8,592 nucleotides of DNA from Rikenellaceae bacterium (GCA_020859745.1 JAJBVQ010000214.1:1-8592); one strand, 5' to 3'. Positions 1 to 5,321 are shown, counted from the stretch's first letter. Translations and numbers: made by a program. The notes: generated from the sequence alone by a model not told the origin.

Positions 1-179
1 GGAATAGCTTCGGCACGGAACAGGGAAACGAATAGTCGAGTAGCGGCCCGCAACACGCCGTTTTTGCGCCGCGATGCCGCCCACTCGGGCGTCCGGCCAG
101 AATGGAAAATTAATCGTACGGTTAAACTTTTATTAGTATTAGGCGCGATCAGGGGGTCAACGGCGCTTACCGACCGGAT
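1..179. other. Non-coding stretch downstream of the GH13 gene
   Basis: I see no credible gene here; open frames running through it are antisense to the neighbouring GH13 gene. It holds a near-palindrome, TTAATCGTACGGTTAA, at 110-125 (14 of 16 positions symmetric). It also has one copy of GGGTCAACGGC at 154-164, an 11-mer that recurs exactly at 3820-3830. There is no convincing hairpin plus U-run, so the terminator of the GH13 gene is not clear. Confidence 0.5.
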
Positions 180-1898
180 CTACCGAAACGATGGTACGGT
201 GACTGACACATCATCGAGCCGGAAAACGGCGGCGGAGACGGGTTTCATCCTCAGGCGGGCGGATTCCTTACCGGCTGACCACCGGATATCTTTGGCGCCG
301 GTGCCATAGATATACTGCGCGCCGGAAAGACTGGCCGGCAGGGTCGCTTCGACGTTCCGATCCGCCGGATTGACGGCGACCAGATAGCACGGCCCGTTTT
401 CGGGCTGGCGCACGTAAACCATCGGATAGGGCTTATCGACGTCGCTGACCAGCCTCCAGTCGCCCCGTGTGGCCAACGCGGGGGTCTCTTTCCTTAGGGC
501 CAGCAGGCCGCGCACATAGTTCAGCAACGATTCCGGATCGTCCTGCTGGGCGGCGACGGTGGGCCGCAGGGGATCAGGGTCGAGAGGCAGGTAGAGCGAA
601 TCGGCAGGACCGGCCGAGAAGCCTGCGGTCGGGCCTGCGGCCCACTGCATGGGGGTGCGGCTGCCGGAGCGGTTGGCATTCCGCCCCATGATACTCCCCT
701 CTTTCTCGGGCCAGTCGGGCAGGAAACGCATGCCGATCTCGTCGCCGTAATAGATGAACGGGGTGCCGGGCATGGTCAGCAGGAAGGTCATGGCGACTTT
801 CAGCTGCCGGGGATCGGTGCGGTCGCCGCACGAGAGGCGCTGGCAGTCGTGGTTGGCCGTGGGCAGGGCGATATAGCCGAGGCCCAGCGTCTTGCTGCGC
901 TGGTGGGTGTAGTTGTCGACGAACTCCCGGATCTGTCCGCCGCCGAGGGCCTGGAAGTAGCAGGTGTCCTGCTGGATCTCGACGCCTTCTTTGTTGAAAA
1001 AGAGCGACGGGAAGCCGGGGGTGTTGAACTGCATCATGAAGTCGATGTGGAACCCGGCGGGAATGGCCTCTTCGGGTCTGCTCCATTCGGAGATCAATAC
1101 CCCTTCGGGATAGCGCGCGCTGAACCACCGGCGCATCTCGTGCCACAGTTTGCGGGTTTCGACGTGGCCGGGGTCGTTCTTGATGAGGCTGGCGGCCATA
1201 TCGACGCGGAAGCCGTCCACGCCTTTGTCCATCCAGAAGGCGATGATGTTCTTGAGTTCGCGCCGCACGGCCTGCGGCCCGGGAGCATCGACGGGCTGTT
1301 CCCACGGGTTGGCGGGGTTGGGCCGCGCGAAGCCGTAATTCAGGGCGGGCTGGCAATCGAAGAAGTTCCGGAGGTAGTTGCCGTCGCGGGGGGCATCGGA
1401 GGTGACGTAACCGCCGCCGGGACGCTTGTCTTTGGAGTCGGTCCAGATGTAGTAGTCGCTGTAATGGAGGTTGGTGTCGGCCTGCATGGATTGCAGGAAC
1501 CAGGGGTGACGGTCGGAGGTGTGGCCGGCCACGAGGTCGAGGCACACTTTCATCCCTTTTGCGTGGGCCTGGCGGACGAGCTCGACGAGCTGGGCGTTGG
1601 TACCGTACCGGGGCGCGACGCTGTAAAAGTCGGTGATGTCGTACCCGCCGTCGCGGAATTCGGAGCTGAAGACGGGGCTCATCCAGATGGCGTTGACGCC
1701 TACGGAGTGGATGTAATCGAGTTTGGAGATAATACCGCCCAGATCGCCGATGCCGTTGCCGTCGGTATCGCTGAAGCTGGCGGGGTAGATCTGGTAAAAG
1801 ACGGCGGTGTCGAGCCATTGGGGCGGCGCGGGCATGGTCTGGGCCTGCGATGCGCCGACGCCGCAAGCCAAGGCGGCGCTAAGGAGTAGTTTTTTCAT
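180..1898 (-). CDS. Secreted GH13 alpha-glucosidase / alpha-amylase family enzyme
   Basis: This 572-residue glycoside hydrolase of family 13 should cleave alpha-glucosidic bonds in starch or maltodextrin fragments. Residues 1-19 form a signal peptide (KK, a hydrophobic core, then ASQA before Gln20). The periplasm is therefore the likely site, although Cys12 makes a lipoprotein not fully excluded. The TIM barrel carries all four GH13 motifs: region I DLVAGH (121-126), region II GFRVD with nucleophile Asp233, region III ISEW with acid/base Glu271, and region IV NHD with Asp351. A DTDGNGIGD loop (44-52), FIYYGDEIG (381-389) and SRTPMQW (413-419) are typical of the oligo-1,6-glucosidase/alpha-glucosidase branch. 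A beta-sandwich domain follows from about 480. All catalytic residues are present and the length is normal. It appears monocistronic, lying just after a terminator. Bond specificity (1,4 or 1,6, or transglycosylation) cannot be read from the sequence. Confidence 0.93.
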   Translation of the reverse strand: MKKLLLSAALACGVGASQAQTMPAPPQWLDTAVFYQIYPASFSDTDGNGIGDLGGIISKLDYIHSVGVNAIWMSPVFSSEFRDGGYDITDFYSVAPRYGTNAQLVELVRQAHAKGMKVCLDLVAGHTSDRHPWFLQSMQADTNLHYSDYYIWTDSKDKRPGGGYVTSDAPRDGNYLRNFFDCQPALNYGFARPNPANPWEQPVDAPGPQAVRRELKNIIAFWMDKGVDGFRVDMAASLIKNDPGHVETRKLWHEMRRWFSARYPEGVLISEWSRPEEAIPAGFHIDFMMQFNTPGFPSLFFNKEGVEIQQDTCYFQALGGGQIREFVDNYTHQRSKTLGLGYIALPTANHDCQRLSCGDRTDPRQLKVAMTFLLTMPGTPFIYYGDEIGMRFLPDWPEKEGSIMGRNANRSGSRTPMQWAAGPTAGFSAGPADSLYLPLDPDPLRPTVAAQQDDPESLLNYVRGLLALRKETPALATRGDWRLVSDVDKPYPMVYVRQPENGPCYLVAVNPADRNVEATLPASLSGAQYIYGTGAKDIRWSAGKESARLRMKPVSAAVFRLDDVSVTVPSFR

Positions 1899-1931
1899 GG
1901 TTTGGCGTTAGTTTAGCGGCCTGAAGTTACG

Positions 1932-1963
1932 AAAAAACCCGCACTTCCGGCGGGAAGTGCGGG
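1932..1963 (-). terminator. Rho-independent terminator ending the small-gene operon
   Basis: A perfect 11-bp stem (CCCGCACTTCC, 1938-1948, with GGAAGTGCGGG, 1953-1963) encloses a 4-nt loop. Read on the minus strand it is followed by six T (1932-1937). It sits 19 bp beyond the stop of the 63-residue gene and 33 bp before the start of the GH13 gene, so it separates the two transcription units. The promoter of the GH13 gene must lie in or just after it. The best candidate is TAACTTCA at 1922-1929, a weak match to TAnnTTTG. Confidence 0.9.
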
Positions 1964-1982
1964 CGTTTTCCGGTCGGCCGCG

Positions 1983-2174
1983 TCAGGCTTCGGCGGGGAC
2001 GACGGTGTGCAGGTAACGTAAATAACTGTGATAACAGATACCGAACTGGGGATAGACGTATTTGCGCCACACCCATTTGTAGCAGCGGTCGTGCCGCTCG
2101 GGTTCGTAATGCTGGGCGGTGAGCTCCTGCAAAGCCCGCGCGCGCTTGTAGTATCCTTTTTTGTTATAGGCCAT
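1983..2174 (-). CDS. Small basic, tyrosine-rich protein, possible DNA-binding, phage-type
   Basis: This is a 63-residue hypothetical protein. It is strongly basic in its first half and unusually rich in tyrosine (10 of 63) with two tryptophans (WVW, 34-36). The C-terminal part (PQFGICYHSYLRYL, 42-55) has the look of the short recognition-helix segment (I-x-x-x-T/S-Y/F-x-x-Y-L) that I associate with small helix-turn-helix-like proteins of Bacteroidetes prophages. That resemblance is from memory and is tentative. It starts 45 bp after the stop of the 62-residue gene, with which it probably forms an operon, and is followed by a strong terminator. There is no signal peptide or membrane segment. 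The role is unknown. Confidence 0.65.
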   Translation of the reverse strand: MAYNKKGYYKRARALQELTAQHYEPERHDRCYKWVWRKYVYPQFGICYHSYLRYLHTVVPAEA

Positions 2175-2219
2175 GACGGATAGTTTCTCGGATAGTAATA
2201 TGTGATAAGGAACGGGTCT

Positions 2220-2408
2220 TTATGCGTTGGCTTCGCCGCGCTCGATGCCGACGAAGACGTAGCCGGAGGGGACGGCTTCTTTGGCGTAACTGGCGATAAG
2301 TTCGTCGCTCAGGCCGGCGGGGACATACCCGATCACGCGCTTGTAATCCCCGGGCTGGCTCCGGAAGGGGTTGGCGTCGAATTTCATGTAGATGGCGGTC
2401 ACTTTCAT
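2220..2408 (-). CDS. Small hypothetical protein (62 aa), phage-type operon
   Basis: I do not recognise this 62-residue protein. The start chosen is the ATG at 2406-2408, preceded by an A-rich leader (AAAAACCAAGAAACT) typical of Bacteroidetes. The frame stays open 18 codons further to a TTG at 2462, but that codon lies inside a structured repeat and is unlikely to be used. The sequence begins MKVTAIYMKFD, continues through a GDYKRVIGYVP segment and ends GYVFVGIERG. The alternating hydrophobic stretches suggest a small alpha/beta fold. It has no cysteines, no signal peptide and no membrane helix. It is followed after 45 bp by the 63-residue gene, and its leader contains repeat copy A. Confidence 0.65.
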   Translation of the reverse strand: MKVTAIYMKFDANPFRSQPGDYKRVIGYVPAGLSDELIASYAKEAVPSGYVFVGIERGEANA

Positions 2409-2814
2409 AGTTTCTTGGTTTTTAATTGTCCGGTTATTTTTCGGTCCTCGGTTCGCAGCCAAGCGGAGGCAAAACCTTTAGGTTGCGGCCCTCCGCCGGG
2501 GGTGGCTGCGGACCGTCCGCTGCCGCGGTAGCCGTTGGCTGTCTTATTGACGGTAACTGCCGTTTCACGGGCGCCCGCGGCAATTGTGCAAATTCCGCTT
2601 ATGCGAAATTTCCACTCTTCCCCTTTTAGCGGGCGGGCGTCTTTCCTGCCTTGAACGCCCGGAAAGCGGTTCTATGAATCAGGCGAACGCCAAAATCCTA
2701 TTCCCGCCATTTTGTAGTGCGGATAGTGCCTTCGGGTATTCCGTTTAGGCTGTGATTCCCGACCGTGGGTAAACTTTGTATCGCTGAATTTTAACCGAAC
2801 TGTTAATAAATAAG
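2409..2814. other. Non-coding gap inside the phage-like operon
   Basis: This 406-bp stretch between the Gam-like gene and the 62-residue gene has no credible ORF on either strand. It holds repeat copy A (2454-2528). It also has a 9-bp hairpin with one G-T wobble and a TTAT loop (AAATTCCGC 2590-2598, GCGAAATTT 2603-2611). CGGGCGT/ACGCCCG can pair across 14 nt near 2634-2663. At 2706-2716 there is a 9-of-11 match to the operator motif TACATTTTGTA, so a second regulated promoter for the two downstream genes may lie here. No hairpin in it has the T-run of a classical terminator. Confidence 0.5.
2454..2528 (-). repeat. Structured dispersed repeat, copy A
   Basis: Read on the minus strand, the 47-nt 5' arm (2482-2528) matches copy B at 41 of 47 positions. 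The hairpin consists of CGCAGCCA (2503-2510) paired with TGGCTGCG (2454-2461), a 6-nt bulge on the 5' side, GCGGAGG/CCTCCGC (2490-2496 with 2463-2469), and an apical AACC-TTTA-GGTT hairpin (2473-2484). It lies in the same orientation as, and 45 nt upstream of, the ATG of the 62-residue gene, so it may be part of that mRNA leader. Confidence 0.8.
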
Positions 2815-3378
2815 TTACAGGACAATGAATTTGTCGTCGCGGACGATCTCGATGCCGCGGGCCGCGAGCAGCTGGCGCACCATTTTATCCCGGCAGCCGT
2901 AAAGCTCGGAGAAATCGCACGAGGGTTGCACATAAGCCGCCGGCAGCTGGGAGGCCAGCTCGATGCGCGCCGCGGTGGTCAGCGGCCTGCCGGCCTTGAG
3001 CGGCTTGGCTGCCCCGGCCCTGACGGCCAGCGTGCCGCTGTCCAGTTCCAGTCTTCCGTCGGCAAACTCGTCGATATGTGCGCGTCCGAACGATTCTATG
3101 AGGCGCTCGGCCTCTGCCATCTGGGCTTCGGACTCCAGTTTGGCGCTGCGCGCCGTGCGGTAAATGGCGATGGCCTGTTCGGCCTCCTGACGGGTAACTG
3201 CGGTTTCCATGGTCTCTTTCTTTTTGATAGGTTTCGGGTTCCGGTCGCGCTCGACCCAGGTAGCGTCGTCGATACGCTCGTACCGGACTTTCATTTTGCT
3301 GCGGGCCTTTTTGACCCGGTCGAGTACCGCCTGAGCCTGATCGCGGTACTCGTAAACATCCTCGAACAGCCAGCTCAT
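2815..3378 (-). CDS. Gam-like host-nuclease inhibitor with N-terminal extension
   Basis: The protein is 187 residues. From about residue 57 on it resembles the Bacteroidetes branch of the Mu Gam family, which binds double-stranded DNA ends and shields them from RecBCD/AddAB-type nucleases. It has a charged helical segment TRQEAEQAIAIYRTARSAKL (62-81), a DGRLELDSGTLAVRAG strand region, and a C-terminal RGIEIVRDDKFIVL end, where Gam proteins typically close with a GI-x-V/I-x-D-E/K-F motif. Its helical part looks shorter than in typical members. Residues 1-56, beginning MSWLFEDVYEYR and ending KKKE, are a basic extension of unknown function. An internal ATG at residue 57 (3208-3210), after AAAGAAAGAGACC, could start a separate 131-residue Gam protein. 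The start at 3378 is supported because the upstream ORF's TGA overlaps this ATG by one base (TGATG), implying translational coupling. The family call is from remembered patterns. Confidence 0.68.
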   Translation of the reverse strand: MSWLFEDVYEYRDQAQAVLDRVKKARSKMKVRYERIDDATWVERDRNPKPIKKKETMETAVTRQEAEQAIAIYRTARSAKLESEAQMAEAERLIESFGRAHIDEFADGRLELDSGTLAVRAGAAKPLKAGRPLTTAARIELASQLPAAYVQPSCDFSELYGCRDKMVRQLLAARGIEIVRDDKFIVL

Positions 3379-3506
3379 CAGTCACAGGTTCGATGGTGGA
3401 TAACCAACCGTTGCGTGAGGCTCATGCGTCGGCACTTATCCTCGGCGCGGGGCAGGCTCGCCCTGTGGGCGGAGCTGCCGAAAATAAATTTCCATACTTT
3501 TTTCAT
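3378..3506 (-). CDS. Small leading ORF (42 aa) coupled to the Gam-like gene
   Basis: This ORF encodes MKKVWKFIF, a basic middle and a C-terminal HHRTCD. It begins at the ATG at 3504-3506, and its TGA (3378-3380) overlaps the ATG of the Gam-like gene by one base. It is the first reading frame after the operator-flanked promoter, with a leader of about 45 nt. I recognise no family. The MKKVWKFIFG start is hydrophobic but too short for a clear signal peptide. Position, overlap and promoter support translation; the rest of its composition is less convincing. It might serve mainly as a leader ORF coupling translation of the next gene. Confidence 0.5.
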   Translation of the reverse strand: MKKVWKFIFGSSAHRASLPRAEDKCRRMSLTQRLVIHHRTCD

Positions 3507-3532
3507 AGTTCAATAATTTAGGTCTTTCATCA

Positions 3533-3543
3533 TACATTTTGTA
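3533..3543. promoter_or_regulatory. Operator-like palindrome O1
   Basis: TACATTTTGTA has perfect 4-bp arms (TACA/TGTA) around a TTT centre. It lies just downstream of the TATATTTG box, where a bound repressor would cover the early transcribed region. Two further exact copies lie at 3567 and 3734. Confidence 0.7.
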
Positions 3544-3550
3544 ATGATTT

Positions 3551-3590
3551 CACACTACAAATATAATACATTTTGTATTCATAAAAAACT
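3551..3590 (-). promoter_or_regulatory. Bacteroidetes promoter of the phage-like operon
   Basis: On the minus strand TATATTTG (3558-3565) fits the -7 consensus TAnnTTTG exactly. A T-rich stretch (GTTTTTT, about 3583-3589) sits at the -33 position, where the expected TTTG is only loosely matched. Transcription would start near 3551 and give a leader of about 45 nt to the 42-residue ORF. Operator O2 fills the -33/-7 spacer and O1 follows the start site, so repression by occlusion is the obvious inference. Confidence 0.72.
3567..3577. promoter_or_regulatory. Operator-like palindrome O2
   Basis: TACATTTTGTA lies within a longer symmetric site, AATACATTTTGTATT, with perfect 6-bp arms. It sits between the -33 and -7 positions of the minus-strand promoter. 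Its centre is 34 bp from that of O1, about three helical turns. Confidence 0.72.
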
Positions 3591-3757
3591 TTTCGACACA
3601 ACAATCACAAGGTATTACATTATTTTTCACTCCGGACTGAAAATCAATATATTAAATTAATATACTGAAAATTAATTAATTATAACAATCGTAAGTTCTT
3701 ACTTGCTGCGTTTGTTTATGGCAGCCAGTAAAATACATTTTGTACAACTAAAACCGC
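3578..3757. other. AT-rich island with palindrome and flanking direct repeats
   Basis: There is no ORF of meaningful length here. A perfect 17-nt palindrome with arms TATATTAA/TTAATATA (3648-3664) is flanked by direct repeats ACTGAAAATCAAT (3636-3648) and ACTGAAAATTAAT (3664-3676), 12 of 13 identical and 28 bp apart. A run of AATT repeats follows (3671-3683). The base composition contrasts sharply with the GC-rich surroundings. It could be a protein-binding, recombination or replication site of the mobile element; the sequence alone does not decide. Confidence 0.5.
3734..3744. promoter_or_regulatory. Operator-like palindrome O3
   Basis: This is a third exact TACATTTTGTA, about 160 bp from O2 and 14 bp from the metX terminator. 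There is no clear promoter or gene beside it. It may mark a former divergent repressor promoter or allow looping with O1/O2. Confidence 0.55.
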
Positions 3758-3793
3758 AAAAAATATCGGCTCCCGTCAGAATGACGGAAGCCG
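3758..3793 (-). terminator. Probable terminator of the metX transcript
   Basis: A 12-bp stem with one G-T wobble (CGGCTCCCGTCA, 3767-3778, with TGACGGAAGCCG, 3782-3793) has a GAA loop. On the minus strand it is followed by ATATTTTTT. It lies 224 bp past the metX stop, with repeat copy D in between, and would also insulate the phage-like promoter from metX transcription. Confidence 0.82.
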
Positions 3794-3876
3794 GAGAAGA
3801 ATAGAAAAATGATGGGGCGGGGTCAACGGCCCAAATAAGAGAGTAAAAGGGTAATCGGCACCGCGTCAACGGCCAG

Positions 3877-3944
3877 CCCGGAGCCAGCGCGGGGCTACCC
3901 GAGCCTGCCGAGGGTAGTGCCCCTGCGCCGGGGATGGCTCCGGG
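3877..3944 (-). repeat. Structured dispersed repeat, copy D
   Basis: This is a nested hairpin with CCCGGAGCCA/TGGCTCCGGG (10 bp, 3877-3886 with 3935-3944), GCGC/GCGC, GGGGC/GCCCC and TACCC/GGGTA around an 11-nt loop, 24 bp in all. The 6-nt bulge (3929-3934) is on the 5' side when read on the minus strand, as in copies A, B and C. The 27 nt at 3928-3954 recur exactly, inverted, at 8516-8542. It lies between the metX stop and its terminator, so it is probably transcribed in the metX 3' region. Confidence 0.8.
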
Positions 3945-4016
3945 GCACGCGACCCGTCGGGCCGCCGTTGTTCTGAGTGAAACGGCAGCCGGCCAAGCGT
4001 AGCGCAGCAAAAACTA

Positions 4017-5048
4017 CTACAAATATTTTTTGAGCACCCGGGTGATCTCCGGGGTTTCGATCAGAAAGCCGTCGTGGCCGTAGTCGGAATGGATGGTATG
4101 GTAGTCTGCCCCGATCATAACGGCCATCTCCCGCACTTCCGGCTCGGTGAACATAATGTCGGTATCGACTGCCATCACAATCGTCCGGGCGGTAATTAAC
4201 TTCAGTGCGGCATCGACCCCTCCCCTGCCCCGCCCCACATCGTGGGAGTCGAGGGATTGCAACAACCGGTAATAACAGTGCGCGTTGAACCGCTTACGCA
4301 GCTTCTCGCCCTGGTAGCGCTGGTAGCTGGCGGCGCGGTATCCTTCCAATTTTTCGGAGTCGGGGTCGTGCTGGGTGCGGTTGAAGGCGACGGAGTTCCT
4401 GTATATCAGCATGGACATGGCCCGTGCGGCGGCCAACCCCTTGCCGCCGCCGTCGATGCACCGCTCGAAAAAGGTCGGATCGGCCTCGATAGCCATGCGC
4501 TGGGCTTCGCTGTCGGCCACGATCCACGGCGTAATTTTCGGCAAGGTAACGGTCAGCGAGACGTTTTCGAACAGCTCCGGTTCGGAGATCGCCCACTCCA
4601 TGGCCTGGCACCCGCCGGTGGAGCCGCCGATAATCATTTTAATCCGGGTAATACCGAGTGCGGTACGGAGTTCCCGGTAGGCGCGCACCATATCGCGCAC
4701 GGTGACCTGCGGGAAGTCGAGGTACCACGGCTCGCCGGTGGCGGGATTAATGGTGATCGGAGAAGTGGAGCCGTACGGCGACCCGATCTTATTGGCGCAG
4801 ACGATGAAGTATTTCGTGGGATCGAGCAGTCCGCCTTCGACGACCGTATCGGGCCACCACTCGGCGACGTCGGAGCTGGCGGTCAGGGCGTGGCACACCC
4901 AGATCACGTTGTCCCCGGTTTCGTTCAACGTACCATAAGTATGGTAGGCCAGGGTCACGGAAGGCAGGGAGCCTCCCTCTTCGAGGGGAAACGGGCGGTC
5001 GATGGTGAAAAACTGCGGCGCGCGGCCGGCGTATTCGGCGTAGTGCAT
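4017..5048 (-). CDS. metX: Homoserine O-acetyltransferase (MetX family)
   Basis: This 343-residue alpha/beta-hydrolase-fold acyltransferase acylates the hydroxyl of homoserine, normally from acetyl-CoA. It provides O-acetylhomoserine for direct sulfhydrylation in methionine synthesis in the cytoplasm. Numbered from the start chosen here, the nucleophile elbow GGSTGG gives Ser143, the acid is Asp297 in DTDIMF, and the base is His325 in YGHDGFL. The substrate-pocket motif HDVGRGRGG is present. Ser143 is also the nucleophile position in the known H. influenzae enzyme. The frame is open 33 codons further upstream, but the TATCTTTG promoter box (5083-5090) lies within that extension, so the ATG at 5046-5048 is the likely start. 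The elbow has Thr after Ser where Met is usual. Succinyl instead of acetyl specificity cannot be excluded. No metY or other methionine gene adjoins it. Confidence 0.93.
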   Translation of the reverse strand: MHYAEYAGRAPQFFTIDRPFPLEEGGSLPSVTLAYHTYGTLNETGDNVIWVCHALTASSDVAEWWPDTVVEGGLLDPTKYFIVCANKIGSPYGSTSPITINPATGEPWYLDFPQVTVRDMVRAYRELRTALGITRIKMIIGGSTGGCQAMEWAISEPELFENVSLTVTLPKITPWIVADSEAQRMAIEADPTFFERCIDGGGKGLAAARAMSMLIYRNSVAFNRTQHDPDSEKLEGYRAASYQRYQGEKLRKRFNAHCYYRLLQSLDSHDVGRGRGGVDAALKLITARTIVMAVDTDIMFTEPEVREMAVMIGADYHTIHSDYGHDGFLIETPEITRVLKKYL

Positions 5049-5082
5049 CTCTGAAAGGTTCCGGGGTTGGGCCCGGGGTGCC

Positions 5083-5115
5083 CAAAGATAGGGAATTTTA
5101 TCGGAAGATATTTTC
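5083..5115 (-). promoter_or_regulatory. metX promoter
   Basis: TATCTTTG on the minus strand (5083-5090) fits TAnnTTTG exactly; the -33 match upstream is poor. The inferred start near 5076 leaves only about 28 nt of leader, too short for a SAM-type riboswitch. The box fixes the start codon at 5048. Confidence 0.75.
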
Positions 5116-5174
5116 CGCTGGTTGCTATTCAAAATAGCAAGCGGCAAGAAGACGGAGAGCGATTGATTAAGTCT

Positions 5175-5263
5175 CCGCGGCAGCGGGCGGGCCGCAGCCT
5201 CCCACCGCGGAGGCCCGCAACAAAATCGTTCGCACGATTCCGTTGCACACTCCGCAGGCTGCG
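5175..5263 (+). repeat. Structured dispersed repeat, copy B
   Basis: The 47-nt 5' arm (5175-5221) matches copy C at 44 of 47 positions. The hairpin nests CGCAGCCT/AGGCTGCG (5193-5200 with 5256-5263), a 6-nt 5' bulge, GCGGAG/CTCCGC (5207-5212 with 5250-5255), GCAAC/GTTGC (5217-5221 with 5242-5246) and AATCGT-TCGC-ACGATT (5224-5239), 25 bp in all. It lies between the divergent metX and ychF promoters. Confidence 0.85.
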
Positions 5264-5282
5264 ACCGGGCACCAAGGCCAAC

Positions 5283-5321
5283 CCTCCGCCCGGGATAACT
5301 CCGGGGCGACCGCTACCGCGG
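5283..5321 (-). repeat. Orphan 5' arm of the dispersed repeat (copy B2)
   Basis: Read on the minus strand this resembles the 5' arm of the family: a CCGCGGTAGCGGTC lead, CCGGAGTTA, a short C/G bulge, then GCGGAGG. The paired 3' arm (TAACTCCG) is not found nearby. It faces copy B, so the two form a 147-bp unit whose ends, CCGCGGCAGCGGGC and GACCGCTACCGCGG, are inverted repeats at 12 of 14 positions. Confidence 0.6.

Larger units (their letters stand above)
1983..3744 (-). mobile_element. Putative Mu-like phage remnant or satellite (early-region module)
   Basis: The unit contains a palindrome-controlled promoter, a 42-residue ORF, a Gam-like gene, two small genes and a terminator, all on the minus strand. 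It has a compact, small-gene, phage-early character unlike its surroundings. The control region (about 3480-3760) is very AT-rich inside GC-rich DNA. Gam proteins are hallmarks of transposable Mu-like phages, where they protect DNA ends from host nuclease. No MuA/MuB transposase, repressor, Mor, head or tail gene is visible, and I could not identify terminal repeats or a target duplication, so the borders given are only those of the genes and operators. It could be a decayed prophage, a satellite, or a domesticated gene set. Confidence 0.5.

Noticed and set aside
849..1889. A 346-codon open frame on the plus strand
   Set aside because: It is antisense to the GH13 gene, which has all its catalytic motifs. 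The product is a Val/Gly/Ala-rich mirror of GH13 codons with no recognisable domain.
2409..2462. An 18-codon N-terminal extension of the 62-residue gene from a TTG start
   Set aside because: The TTG lies in the stem of repeat copy A, while the ATG at 2408 has a typical A-rich leader.
3699..4010. A 103-codon open frame on the minus strand after metX
   Set aside because: It runs through repeat copy D and the metX terminator. Its composition follows the repeat, and no homology is recognisable.
4242..5054. A 270-codon open frame on the plus strand
   Set aside because: It is fully antisense to metX, whose catalytic triad is intact, and has no promoter or family resemblance.
5049..5082. A SAM riboswitch in front of metX
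   Set aside because: The leader from the inferred start site is only about 28 nt, too short for any known SAM aptamer; the structured DNA upstream belongs to the dispersed repeat.
5049..5147. A 33-residue N-terminal extension of MetX
   Set aside because: A perfect TATCTTTG promoter box lies inside it, and the nucleophile falls at the family's usual Ser143 only with the later start.
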